Source: Planctomycetota bacterium (GTDB taxonomy: Bacteria > Planctomycetota > Phycisphaerae > SM23-33). From it: DNA of 64,000 nucleotides. The position numbers and the translations under genes were made by a program. The notes beneath the pieces were generated by a model that saw only the letters and a program-made list of their open reading frames with translations, was not told where the DNA came from and ran no database searches. Positions 51,580 through 59,591 of the stretch are shown here, one piece after another. The stretch is from NCBI GenBank assembly GCA_022705325.1, contig JAKJER010000006.1:1-64000 (forward strand), in the 5' to 3' direction. Every line of letters starts with the position of its first letter. Position 1 is the first letter of the stretch.

Positions 51580-52164
51580 TCAGCGATCGTGGCAGGTGCG
51601 GCAGAAGGCGACGTCGGTTCCGCTGGCCACGTTGTACTCGAAGCGGAGCATGTACTGCCCCACCCCGCTGGTGTGCATGTCGTGGCAGGATGAGCACTGC
51701 ACCTTGCTGCGCCCGTCCAGCAGGTCGCGGGTGATCGTCCCGCCCAGTCCGGACTGGGTGGTTGTGGGGTCTTTCAGGCCGGTCGACCGCTGGGCCAGGC
51801 TGCTATCGTACGTGAATGAGACCGGGTGCGAGCCGGCCAGGTCGCCGGGCCTGAAGACCGTTCCTTCCCGCATGGTACCGTAGCTCCCGTCGTGGCAACC
51901 CAGGCACAGGCGGCTGGCCCCGTCGGGCTGGCCGATGTCCGTGTTCAGGGCGTCAAACCGCTCGCTGCTGTAGATCGTGAAGACGGGAAGACCGTCGGCC
52001 GTGTTGGCCGTGCTCCAAAGGGGATCCGCGCCGGCCCCCTCGGCTGCGCTGCGGTGCATCACATGACACTCGGAGCACCCGAAATTGTCGTGGCGGGCAT
52101 GGGTGCCCTGCGTGACGGCCAGAACACAAACCAGACCGGCGGCCAATAGAGCCAGACGAGACAT
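51580..52164 (-). CDS. Tetraheme cytochrome c (copy 1)
   Basis: A 194-residue exported cytochrome with a signal peptide (about 1-23) and four CX2CH sites (CSECH, CLGCH, CSSCH, CRTCH). Conserved blocks shared with the two following genes include RLCLGCHDGSYG, SHPVSFTYDSSLA, and VQCSSCHDMHTSG. This pattern (LCLGCHDG, HPVSF, CSSCHDxH) is typical of doubled-CXXCH periplasmic cytochromes. It is the most diverged of a tandem triplet. Confidence 0.9.
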   Translation of the reverse strand: MSRLALLAAGLVCVLAVTQGTHARHDNFGCSECHVMHRSAAEGAGADPLWSTANTADGLPVFTIYSSERFDALNTDIGQPDGASRLCLGCHDGSYGTMREGTVFRPGDLAGSHPVSFTYDSSLAQRSTGLKDPTTTQSGLGGTITRDLLDGRSKVQCSSCHDMHTSGVGQYMLRFEYNVASGTDVAFCRTCHDR

Positions 52165-52338
52165 TCTGCTGCTCCTTTTTTACAGGGAGTTGTGCGGACC
52201 TCCTCGATACTGGGCTTTTGATCGGCCGAAACGGAGCGAGACTTGATTAAGCGTCGCAAGCAGGCGGCGGCAGCGCCCACGGAAGGGCTGCCTTTGGCAG
52301 CAGGTCGGTGGGCTTTGGCGGGATAGACCCAAAAGAAA

Positions 52339-52364
52339 CCGGGGCGCCTCTTGGGGCGCCCCGG
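52339..52364 (-). terminator. Terminator after tetraheme copy 2
   Basis: CCGGGGCGCC (52339-52348) and GGCGCCCCGG (52355-52364) form a perfect 10-bp stem. On the minus strand GGTTTCTTTTGGG follows. Confidence 0.65.
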
Positions 52365-52391
52365 GTGAGTTTCCAGGCGATCAGGTCGGGT

Positions 52392-53054
52392 CTACTTGTT
52401 GTGGCAGACGCGGCACATGATGTTGTCGGTCTTGGGAACGCTGTTGCCGTACTCATCCATTCCCGTGCTGTTCCAATCATAGCGGAGCATGGCCTCGCCG
52501 ATGCCGCTGGTGTGGACGTCGTGGCAGGAGGTGCACTGCATCTTCTCCTTGGAGTCCAGCAGCGCCTGGCTGATGGACCGGGTGTCGCCCAGTCCCGCGT
52601 TGGTGGTGGCGGGATTGTGCAGCCTGCCGCCGGAACGCTCAGCCAACGCCGAGTCGTACACGAACGAAACCGGGTGCGACCGGGCCAGGTCCTCCCCCTG
52701 GAAGACGGCAGGATACCATCCGAAGGTCTGGACCTTGCCGGCCAGGTAGGGATACGACCCGTCGTGGCAACCCAGGCAGAGCTTGCTCGGGCCGTCCGGC
52801 TGGGGGGCCTGGACCACTTCGAGGGTGGTCATGCCCTTGCTGGTGTACATCGTGTAGGCGTACTTCAGCCCGTCTTTGGTGTGGGCCGGGCTCCACAGCG
52901 GAACGCCGTAGTCGGTGTCCGACTCCGCGACGGCCCAGTGCGGGACATGGCAGCCGTTGCACTGGCGGTCGCTGTGGGCGGCGTAAGAACTGCCGCCGAG
53001 CCAGAGGCCCAGAGCCGCGCAGCTCACGATCAATGTCGCTATTGCCTTCTTCAT
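52392..53054 (-). CDS. Tetraheme cytochrome c (copy 2)
   Basis: A 220-residue exported cytochrome: signal peptide (about 1-25), four CX2CH sites (CNGCH, CLGCH, CTSCH, CRVCH), and shared blocks SDRQCNGCHVPHWAV, SKLCLGCHDGSY, SHPVSFVYDSALAE, KEKMQCTSCHDVHTSG. It is close to copy 3 over its whole length in protein and DNA, so a recent tandem duplication is likely. AGAGGG precedes the start. The first four residues after the start are identical to copy 3 except for one (MKKA/MKKV). Confidence 0.92.
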   Translation of the reverse strand: MKKAIATLIVSCAALGLWLGGSSYAAHSDRQCNGCHVPHWAVAESDTDYGVPLWSPAHTKDGLKYAYTMYTSKGMTTLEVVQAPQPDGPSKLCLGCHDGSYPYLAGKVQTFGWYPAVFQGEDLARSHPVSFVYDSALAERSGGRLHNPATTNAGLGDTRSISQALLDSKEKMQCTSCHDVHTSGIGEAMLRYDWNSTGMDEYGNSVPKTDNIMCRVCHNK

Positions 53055-53086
53055 ATCAAGCGCCCTCTATGGCTGCGGAAACAGCC

Positions 53087-53112
53087 GGCCGGGGCGCTTG
53101 CGCGCCCCGGCC
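53087..53112 (-). terminator. Hairpin between tetraheme copies 3 and 2
   Basis: GGCCGGGGCGC (53087-53097) with GCGCCCCGGCC (53102-53112), a perfect 11-bp stem. The minus-strand downstream sequence (GGCTGTTTCC) has only a weak T-run, so read-through into copy 2 is likely. Confidence 0.5.
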
Positions 53113-53136
53113 GAGCCTCCAGGCAGTCTGTCAGGT

Positions 53137-53829
53137 TTACTTGTTGTGGCAGATGCGGCACATGATGTTGTCGTTCCTCGCAAGCGTCGTGGTCGTGCCG
53201 TCGCCGTTGTCGACCACTACGTCCGCCGTGCGCCATTCCCACCGCAGGTACTGGTCGTAACCGCCCTTGTGGACTTCGTGGCAGGAGGTGCACTGCATCT
53301 TCTCCTTGGAATCCAGCAGCGCTTCGCTGATGGTCCGCGCATCGCCCAACCCCGCGTTGGTGGTGAGGGGGTTGTTCAGACGGGTGCCGGAAGCGGTCGC
53401 CAAGGCCGAGTCATACACGAAGGAGATCGGGTGGGACCGGGCCAGGTCTGCGGCGGCGAAGCCCGCCTTGTAACCATCGGGATACTTGATCGGGTCAGGG
53501 TTGGCCATTCTGTCGCCGATGCGGGCGTACGACCCGTCGTGGCAGCCCAGGCACAGCTTGCTGGGGCCGTCCGGCTGGGCGGCCTGCTGCACACCCATGG
53601 CCGTCATGCCCTTGCTGCTGTACATCGTGTAGGTGTACGCCAGCCCGTCCTTGGTATTGACCGGGCTCCACAGCGGGACGCCGTAGTCGGTGTCCGACTC
53701 GGGCACCGCCCAGTGCGGGACGTGGCAACCGTTGCAGTGACGGTCGCTATGGGCGGCGTAGGAGCTCTGACTGACCCACAGCCCCAGGACCACAGTGAGG
53801 ATTCCGACTGTAACGATGACTTTCTTCAT
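53137..53829 (-). CDS. Tetraheme cytochrome c (copy 3)
   Basis: A 230-residue exported cytochrome with a signal peptide (MKKVIVTVGILTVVLGLWV..., cleavage about SSYAAH), four CX2CH sites (CNGCH, CLGCH, CTSCH, CRICH) and the same blocks as copy 2. It carries a short insert (MANPDPIKYPDGYK) not present there. Start 53829 has CAGGAG upstream. First of the triplet, divergent from ccmE across 540 bp; a weak GG-N10-GC element (53918-53905) may be a sigma-54 promoter. Confidence 0.92.
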   Translation of the reverse strand: MKKVIVTVGILTVVLGLWVSQSSYAAHSDRHCNGCHVPHWAVPESDTDYGVPLWSPVNTKDGLAYTYTMYSSKGMTAMGVQQAAQPDGPSKLCLGCHDGSYARIGDRMANPDPIKYPDGYKAGFAAADLARSHPISFVYDSALATASGTRLNNPLTTNAGLGDARTISEALLDSKEKMQCTSCHEVHKGGYDQYLRWEWRTADVVVDNGDGTTTTLARNDNIMCRICHNK

Positions 53830-54369
53830 TCGATGCTCCTGTTTTTGCCTCCTTGAGGCAGTTGGGGTACTTCGCAAGGTGGACTACCAGGGACAAGACA
53901 AATTGCAGCCGAACAGCCTTTACTCCCTCCCACAATGCAACCAGCGCGCCAGGAACAGCCCATCGGGACCAGAGAATCGACAGGTTTTGAGGAGATTCCC
54001 TTAACCACTTGTCCTGGTAGGGACTTGAATCGACTCTGTCCAGAGGTCCGGCAGGAGATGCCGCCGGGAAGAAGGGCTCTTCCCCCGGGCCGCTCGCCCC
54101 CGGTTGATCCAGCTTCTCCCATGCGCAAGAAGTGATAGGTCTCGCCGTTCTCAGAAATGAGAACGATCGGCTGCCTTCCTGCGGGGGCGCGCGCTGTCAT
54201 CGGTCGGCCAGGGCGACCGGCCCGCACGCCTGTACGCCTTCTGGCGCCGGGAATCACGAAAGTCAGGGGTTGTCAGAAAACATGGCCCCATGCGGCCTAT
54301 GATGCATATATTGTTTTGGCACTGCGTTTGTTATGCTGAAGCTACTGGCGTGCGCCCAGAGGAGCGTGG
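53830..54369. promoter_or_regulatory. Divergent control region between tetraheme triplet and ccm operon
   Basis: No gene is seen. CTACCAGGGACAAG (53884-53897) is nearly inverted at 54008-54020 (CTTGTCCTGGTAG). A perfect 8-bp dyad CGTTCTCA-GAAA-TGAGAACG lies at 54146-54165, about 190 bases before the predicted ccm transcription start, the usual distance for a sigma-54 enhancer. A -24/-12-like element for the minus strand has invariant bases at 53918-53917 and 53906-53905 (AGGCTGTTCGGCTGCA); the match elsewhere is poor. Confidence 0.45.
54317..54332 (+). promoter_or_regulatory. Sigma-54-like promoter of the ccm operon
   Basis: TGGCACTGCGTTTGTT matches TGGCACG-N4-TTGCW at 10 of 12 fixed positions; the -12 dinucleotide is GT instead of GC. 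Initiation near 54343 would leave 27 bases before the ccmE ATG. The -12 deviation lowers confidence. Confidence 0.55.
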
Positions 54370-54795
54370 ATGAGCAAGAAAACATGGAAAGTCCTGGCTG
54401 CGGTCGTGATCCTGGTCTCGGCCGTCAGCTATCTCGCCTACGCCGCCATTCAGAGCGGGCGCACGTACTACTTGTCGGTCGACGCCTTCCTCGCCGACGA
54501 CAATCCGCCGATGGACCGTTCCGCGCGGGTCCGCCTCCACGGCAAGGTGGACAGTGAGGGCCTGCAAGCCGACTCGGGCGGCCTGCGAGCCCGGTTCACG
54601 CTGCGGGGCCAGAGCAAGCACATGCCGGTGGATTATCGGGGGGCCATTCCCGACTCGTTCAAGAGCGACATCGAGGTGGTGGTGGAGGGACGGCTCGGCG
54701 AAGCCGGCGTCTTCCAGGCCGACACCCTGATGACCAAGTGCGAGTCCAAGTACATGCCTGAATCAGCCCGGGCCAAGGCGGAGTCCGCTTCGTGA
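54370..54795 (+). CDS. ccmE: Cytochrome c maturation heme chaperone CcmE, Cys-type
   Basis: A 141-residue periplasmic heme chaperone with one N-terminal membrane helix (about 9-27) and an OB-fold. The heme-binding segment reads LMTKCESKY: Cys124 and Tyr128 in place of the usual HxxxY. This CX3Y form is known from Desulfovibrio and archaea ('System I*'), where CcmE binds heme through Cys and CcmH is absent. The VDYRGAIPDSFKSDIEVVVEG motif is typical. First gene of the ccm operon, which fits the many cytochromes nearby. Confidence 0.93.
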   Translation: MSKKTWKVLAAVVILVSAVSYLAYAAIQSGRTYYLSVDAFLADDNPPMDRSARVRLHGKVDSEGLQADSGGLRARFTLRGQSKHMPVDYRGAIPDSFKSDIEVVVEGRLGEAGVFQADTLMTKCESKYMPESARAKAESAS

Positions 54796-56834
54796 ACGAA
54801 TACGATCTGCTCGGCAACTGGTCCCTCCTGCTTGCGCTGCTGGTGTGCGGACTGGGGGCGGCGGCGGCGGTGCTGGCCGCCTGGAAGAAGTCCTCGCCCT
54901 TGCTGGATACGTCCCGCTCGGCCGTCTACGGCGCGGCGCTGCTGCTGACGCTGGCGTCGATCCGCCTGCTGTTGGCCTTCCTCAACAACGAGTTCCGCGT
55001 CGAGTACGTGGCCAGCTACTCCGAGCGGGCCATGCCCGTGGGGTACAAGATCGCCGCCTTCTGGGCCGGGCAGAACGGCAGCCTGCTGCTGTGGGCCTGG
55101 CTGGTGGGCGTGCTGGCGTCTCTGGCGGCGTGGTGGAGTCGGCGCGACCCGGGGCGCCAGCAGGCCGTCCTCCTCGGCGTGTTGCTGGTGGCGATCGGTT
55201 ACTTCCTCGCCCTGCTGCGATGGGCGATGAACCCCTTCGAACTGCTGCCCCAGTCGCCCATGGACGGAAACGGCATGAACCCGCTGCTGCAGGACATGGC
55301 CATGATCCTGCACCCGCCGCTGCTGTTTGTGGGCTACGCGGGTTACACCGTTCCGCTGGCGCTGACGGCGGCGGCCCTGGCCTGCGGGGGCGGGCTGGAC
55401 GTGCGGTGGCTTAACCGCGTGCGCCAGTGGAACCTGGCCTCGTGGATCTTCCTGACCGCGGGCATCGTGCTGGGGGCGCAGTGGGCGTACATCGAGCTGG
55501 GCTGGGGCGGCTACTGGGGCTGGGACCCGGTGGAGAACGCCTCGCTGCTGCCGTGGTTCACGTCCACCGCGCTGCTGCACACGCTGATCATCCAGCGGTA
55601 CCGCGACCGGATGAAGTGGTGGAACACCATCCTTATCGCCCTGTCGTTCCTGCTGTGCCTCTTCGCCACGTACCTGACCCGAAGCGGGGTCATCGCCTCG
55701 GTGCACGCCTTCGGGCAGAGCAATCTGGGGTGGTTCTTCCTGGGCTTCATGGGCGTGGCTCTGCTGGCGTGGGGGGCCCTGCTGGGCTGGCGACACGAGA
55801 TGCACCGCGCCCGGGCGGGCGCGTGGCGGCTCTGGAGCCGCGAGAGCTTCGTCTGGGCGGGCGCCGCCCTGCTCATGCTCATGCTGCTGGGCGTTTTGGT
55901 CGGCACGATGTACCCGCTGATCAGCGCCTTGTTCACCAAGACGCCTATCACGCAGGGCCCGAGCTTCTACAACACGCTGATCGTGCCCATGGGCTTCGTG
56001 ATGGCGGCCGTGATGGCCGTCGCCCCGCTGCTGCCGTTCGGCAAGGCGGCCCTGCCGCCACGGCGCCTGGCGGTCACCCTGGGCGCGGGCGTGGTCGCCC
56101 TGCTGATCGTCGCGGCCGTCACGCTGACCCAGACGGGTTACCTGGCCGCCCTGACTCGCCACGGGTTCCAGACGGCCGGCTCGGACCGCCTGACCGGCGC
56201 CCTCTGGCTGGGCGGGACGGCGGGCATCGTCACGGTCGCGATCGTGGCGGCCGTCTGGGAACTGGTCCTGGCGACGATGCTGGGCGAGGCGGCCTTCCGC
56301 GCCCGCCTGCGCCGCGTGGGGGCCCTGTCCGCCCACGTCGGGCTGGCGCTGGCGGTGCTCGGGCTGGCCGGCAGCGCTTTCGCCGTCAAGAGCGACACCT
56401 CCGTCGAGCAGGGCCAGAGCATCTCGCTGGGCGGCTACACCCTCCGCTACGACGCCGTCCGCATGGTTCGAGGCGCAAACTACGCCGCGCTCGAGGCGGA
56501 CATCGCGCTGATCTCCCCCGACGGCTCGACCCGTACCCTCCGCCCGCAGAAGCGGATCTACCACAAGCACCCCGACAAGCCCAACAGCGAAGTCGACGTC
56601 CGCAGCACGCCCAAGGACGACGTGTACGTCAGCCTCCTGGGCTGGGACCCGGACACCCGCCAGATCGGCATCCACGCCATGGTCCACCCGCTGGTGATCT
56701 GGATCTGGCTGGGCAGCGCCCTGCTGATGCTGGCGGCCCTGGGCTGTCTGTTGGTCGTCCCGCCCGCTTCGCCGGGAGCGACGACGGGCGAAGCTGAACA
56801 AGCCCAATCCAAGGACCTGCCTTCCGCGTCCTGA
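54792..56834 (+). CDS. ccmF: Cytochrome c heme lyase CcmF
   Basis: A 680-residue multi-pass membrane protein of the heme-handling family. The WWD motif WGGYWGWDPVENASLLPW (about 237-254) and the flanking LQDMAMILHPPLLFVGYAG and the external histidine regions identify CcmF. It attaches heme from CcmE to apocytochromes. GTG start overlaps the ccmE stop (GTGA). The C-terminal periplasmic domain (about 530-640) is the usual one. No CcmH gene is present nearby. Confidence 0.95.
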   Translation: MNEYDLLGNWSLLLALLVCGLGAAAAVLAAWKKSSPLLDTSRSAVYGAALLLTLASIRLLLAFLNNEFRVEYVASYSERAMPVGYKIAAFWAGQNGSLLLWAWLVGVLASLAAWWSRRDPGRQQAVLLGVLLVAIGYFLALLRWAMNPFELLPQSPMDGNGMNPLLQDMAMILHPPLLFVGYAGYTVPLALTAAALACGGGLDVRWLNRVRQWNLASWIFLTAGIVLGAQWAYIELGWGGYWGWDPVENASLLPWFTSTALLHTLIIQRYRDRMKWWNTILIALSFLLCLFATYLTRSGVIASVHAFGQSNLGWFFLGFMGVALLAWGALLGWRHEMHRARAGAWRLWSRESFVWAGAALLMLMLLGVLVGTMYPLISALFTKTPITQGPSFYNTLIVPMGFVMAAVMAVAPLLPFGKAALPPRRLAVTLGAGVVALLIVAAVTLTQTGYLAALTRHGFQTAGSDRLTGALWLGGTAGIVTVAIVAAVWELVLATMLGEAAFRARLRRVGALSAHVGLALAVLGLAGSAFAVKSDTSVEQGQSISLGGYTLRYDAVRMVRGANYAALEADIALISPDGSTRTLRPQKRIYHKHPDKPNSEVDVRSTPKDDVYVSLLGWDPDTRQIGIHAMVHPLVIWIWLGSALLMLAALGCLLVVPPASPGATTGEAEQAQSKDLPSAS

Positions 56835-56861
56835 GCCGGCCCCCGGACCGACGCATCGAGG

Positions 56862-58172
56862 ATGATGATGAAGATTCACGCCGCGACGGTAGCGATGATC
56901 GCGCTGGTTTGCAGTGTGCCCGCAAGGGCATCTGCTTGTAGTGTGCCCGTGAGGGCATTGGAAAACCCTGTTCCGCCTGAACGCCTTACGGCGTCACTGC
57001 CTGCGCCGACGCCATCGCCCAGCACGCAGCCCGCAGCCAGCCAGCCCCTGCAAGCATCGTTGCCCGCCACTCAGCCGGCGGGTCGGCCGATGCCGCCGCA
57101 CGGAATGGGCCCAACGGGCGCCATGCCTCCGGGCCACCCGCCCATGGGCATGGGGCGGATGCGCCCGACCAGCCAGCCCAGCACCCGGCCCTTCACCGGC
57201 ACGTTGACCGTCCAGGCCATTCAGGGCACCCGCGACGGGCCCTCGCCGGCCGGCGACGAAGTCGCCATCGAGCTGTTCACCCACGCCGGCGTTCGCAACA
57301 TCAACGTCAAGCTGGACGGCCAGGCCAAGGCTGTGCTGAACGACCTGGACCTCCAGGGCCCCAGCCAGGCCCGCGTCGTCGTTCGCCACGCCGGCGTGCC
57401 CTACCCGGGCATCAGCGGCCTGCTCCACGCCGACCAGCCCGCGCAGACGGTCGAGGTGGTCGTCTACGAGACCTCCTCCACGCCTCCCCCCTGGCAGGTG
57501 CTCATGCGGCACGTGATGCTCCAGCCAACCGATCAGGCCCTCCAGGCGATGGAAGTGTTCGTGATCCACAACCCCACCGATCGCGCGTACATCGTCCGGG
57601 ACGACGCGGGTGGGCCGGGGACGTCCATCACGCTGCCTGTGCCCCCCAACGCGGAGCAGGTAGGGGCCGACGGGATGTTCGACGAGTGCTGCGTCAAGGT
57701 CGAGCCGGGCAAGCTCACCAGCACCCAGGCCTTGTTGCCGGGCAACACCCGGGTGCGGATGGGGTACGTCGTGCCGGCACGGGAGGGCAAGGCCCGCCTG
57801 GAGCTGACAGCCCCGGCGCCCGTGGCCACGCTGTCGGTGTTTTTGCCCGAGGGGGCAGCCGTCGTCGAGAGCCAGGGCCTCCAGGCCTCCGAGCCGTTCC
57901 AGCGAGGCGATACCCGCATGCAAATGTACCGCGGCGGCAACATGGAGGCCGGGCAGACCGTTTCGCTGGTGGTGAGCGCCGCCCCCGGCGGCAGCGCCGA
58001 CGGAGCGGGCGCCGGCGACGGGCCGGTTGCCGGTCACGAGGCCCTGATCATCGTCGTTGTCGTGGCGCTGGTGCTGGTGCTGGCGGCCGGAACGGCTGCC
58101 TGGAAACGCAAGCGCCGCGCCGCGGCGGCAGACGATCAAGGCGGCGCGAAGGACGACGAGGTGAAATGGTGA
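56862..58172 (+). CDS. Unknown exported membrane protein encoded within the ccm operon
   Basis: A 436-residue protein: signal peptide (MMMKIHAATVAMIALVCSV), about 95 residues of Pro/Ala/Thr/Gln-rich text, a beta-rich region (about 110-365), one membrane helix near the C-terminus (about 386-408) and a basic cytosolic tail. It contains FDECCVKVEPGKL (about 273-285). No family is recognised. It lies between ccmF and ccmA with a 4-base overlap to ccmA, so a role in heme or apocytochrome handling is likely, possibly filling the place of CcmH. Codons 17-46 are made largely of three GNRA-hairpin repeats, so the signal-cleavage zone is repeat-derived. Confidence 0.7.
   Translation: MMMKIHAATVAMIALVCSVPARASACSVPVRALENPVPPERLTASLPAPTPSPSTQPAASQPLQASLPATQPAGRPMPPHGMGPTGAMPPGHPPMGMGRMRPTSQPSTRPFTGTLTVQAIQGTRDGPSPAGDEVAIELFTHAGVRNINVKLDGQAKAVLNDLDLQGPSQARVVVRHAGVPYPGISGLLHADQPAQTVEVVVYETSSTPPPWQVLMRHVMLQPTDQALQAMEVFVIHNPTDRAYIVRDDAGGPGTSITLPVPPNAEQVGADGMFDECCVKVEPGKLTSTQALLPGNTRVRMGYVVPAREGKARLELTAPAPVATLSVFLPEGAAVVESQGLQASEPFQRGDTRMQMYRGGNMEAGQTVSLVVSAAPGGSADGAGAGDGPVAGHEALIIVVVVALVLVLAAGTAAWKRKRRAAAADDQGGAKDDEVKW
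56910..57000. repeat. Three GNRA-hairpin repeats inside a coding region
   Basis: Copies are TGCAGTGTGCCCGCAAGGGC (56910-56929), TTGTAGTGTGCCCGTGAGGGC (from 56936) and an inverted AACGCCTTACGGCGTCACTGC (56980-57000). Stems are GCCC/GGGC or CGCC/GGCG, loops GCAA, GTGA and GTAA. All lie in frame in the signal/linker region of the unknown ccm-operon protein. Confidence 0.65.
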
Positions 58173-58906
58173 GCGAGCCGGCTCTCCAGGACTGCCCCTC
58201 CCAGACGTGCGGCGCCCCCGCCGTTCGCGCCGCTTCCCTGGGCGTGGTCCTGGACGAGCGCCCCGTCCTGCGCGAGCTGAACCTGGAGATCGCGCCCGGC
58301 GAGCTGGTGGCCCTGCTGGGGGCCAACGGCGCCGGCAAGAGCACCCTCCTGCGGGCCCTGTCCATGCTCATCGCCCACGAGGGACGACTGGAACTGTTCG
58401 GCCAGGAGGTGACCAAGGACCAGCCGGACCTGCGCCGGCGCATCGGACTCATCGCTCATCAGTCCATGCTCTACCGCGACCTCTCGCCCCGCGAGAATCT
58501 CGTCTTTTTCGGCAGGCTCTACGGCGTGGACAATCCCGCCGGACGGGCGGACCGGTTGCTCGGGGAGATCGGCCTGGCCGATCGCGGCGACGACCCGGTG
58601 CGGACGCTCAGCCGGGGCATGACCCAGCGGGTGTCGATCGCCCGGGCCCTGATGCACGAGCCGGACCTGCTGCTGGCCGACGAGCCCTTCGAGGGCCTGG
58701 ACGCGCCCTCCACGCACTCCTTGCAGGAGTGGCTCGCGCGCCTGGCCGGCGCGGGACGGACCGTGCTGTTCTCCACCCACGACGTGGGTCAGGGGCTGGC
58801 CCTGGGGCGGCGCATGCTCGTGCTGCGCCGCGGCAGCCTGGTCGTGGACCAGCCCACCAGCGCGCTCGACGGCGAGCGGATCCTCCAGGAGCTTACCACG
58901 CCATGA
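58169..58906 (+). CDS. ccmA: Heme exporter ATP-binding protein CcmA
   Basis: A 245-residue ABC ATPase: Walker A GANGAGKST (about 51-59), Q-loop IAHQSMLY, signature LSRGMTQRV and Walker B LLLADEPFEGLD. With CcmB and CcmC it drives release of holo-CcmE. The start is GTG 58169 (GTGA overlap) or ATG 58166; GAGGTG lies upstream. An N-terminal extension of about 20 residues with two Cys (DCPSQTCGAP) is unusual for CcmA. Ends with ATGA overlap to ccmB. Confidence 0.93.
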   Translation: MSEPALQDCPSQTCGAPAVRAASLGVVLDERPVLRELNLEIAPGELVALLGANGAGKSTLLRALSMLIAHEGRLELFGQEVTKDQPDLRRRIGLIAHQSMLYRDLSPRENLVFFGRLYGVDNPAGRADRLLGEIGLADRGDDPVRTLSRGMTQRVSIARALMHEPDLLLADEPFEGLDAPSTHSLQEWLARLAGAGRTVLFSTHDVGQGLALGRRMLVLRRGSLVVDQPTSALDGERILQELTTP

Positions 58907-59580
58907 TGCGGGCCATCCGAACCATCCTGCTGCTGGCGGGCAAGGACCTGCGGATCGAGGCCCGCAGCCGCCAGACGCTGGCCCTGGTGATCGTGCTGGG
59001 GCTGCTGATCGTGGTGGTGCTGGGGCTGGGCCTGGCCGCCGGGCAGAAGACCTCCCCCACGGCGGCGACGGCGATCCTGTGGGTGGCCTACCTGTTCGGC
59101 GGGGTGCTGTGCTTCGAGAAGACCATGGGCGTGGAGCGGCAGGACGCGGCCCTGGGGGCCCTGCTGCTCGCCCCGGTGGATCGCGGGCTGATCTACGTGG
59201 CCAAGCTGGTGACGAACCTGGTGCTGATGCTGGGTCTGGCGGCCGTCGTCACGCCGGCGGCGGTGGTGCTGTTCGACTTCGACCTTTCCGCCAATCCCGC
59301 AGGGTTCTTTACGGTCACGCTGATGGGGATGGTGGGGTTCGCCGCCATCGGAACGCTGTTCTCGGCCGTGGTCAGTTCGACGCGCCTGCAGGGGGGCCTG
59401 CTGGCGATGGTGGTGTTCCCGCTGTGCCTGCCTCTGGTGGTCTCGTCGACGCAGATCATGATCCGCCTGTTCGGCGAGGCCCGCCCGCTGACCGCGCACG
59501 ACGTGGGCCTGCTGGGGGCCTTCGACGCGGTCTACCTGGTCAGCAGTTGGCTGACGTTTGAGAAGATCCTCGAGCCGTGA
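58903..59580 (+). CDS. ccmB: Heme exporter membrane protein CcmB
   Basis: A 225-residue six-helix membrane protein. Motifs are LAGKDLRIEARSRQTL at the N-terminus, and LFGGVLCFEKTMGVERQDAALGALLLAPVDR (about 57-87), the typical CcmB stretch. The PLCLPLVVSSTQ segment in a late helix is also conserved. Overlaps ccmA and ccmC by 4 bp; two consecutive ATGs open the frame. Confidence 0.94.
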   Translation: MMRAIRTILLLAGKDLRIEARSRQTLALVIVLGLLIVVVLGLGLAAGQKTSPTAATAILWVAYLFGGVLCFEKTMGVERQDAALGALLLAPVDRGLIYVAKLVTNLVLMLGLAAVVTPAAVVLFDFDLSANPAGFFTVTLMGMVGFAAIGTLFSAVVSSTRLQGGLLAMVVFPLCLPLVVSSTQIMIRLFGEARPLTAHDVGLLGAFDAVYLVSSWLTFEKILEP

Positions 59581-59591
59581 GGAACGAACCG

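Noticed and set aside
53830..54369. Cyclic di-GMP riboswitch before the tetraheme genes (as in Geobacter)
   Set aside because: I could not find the conserved GEMM core or tetraloop/receptor pattern.
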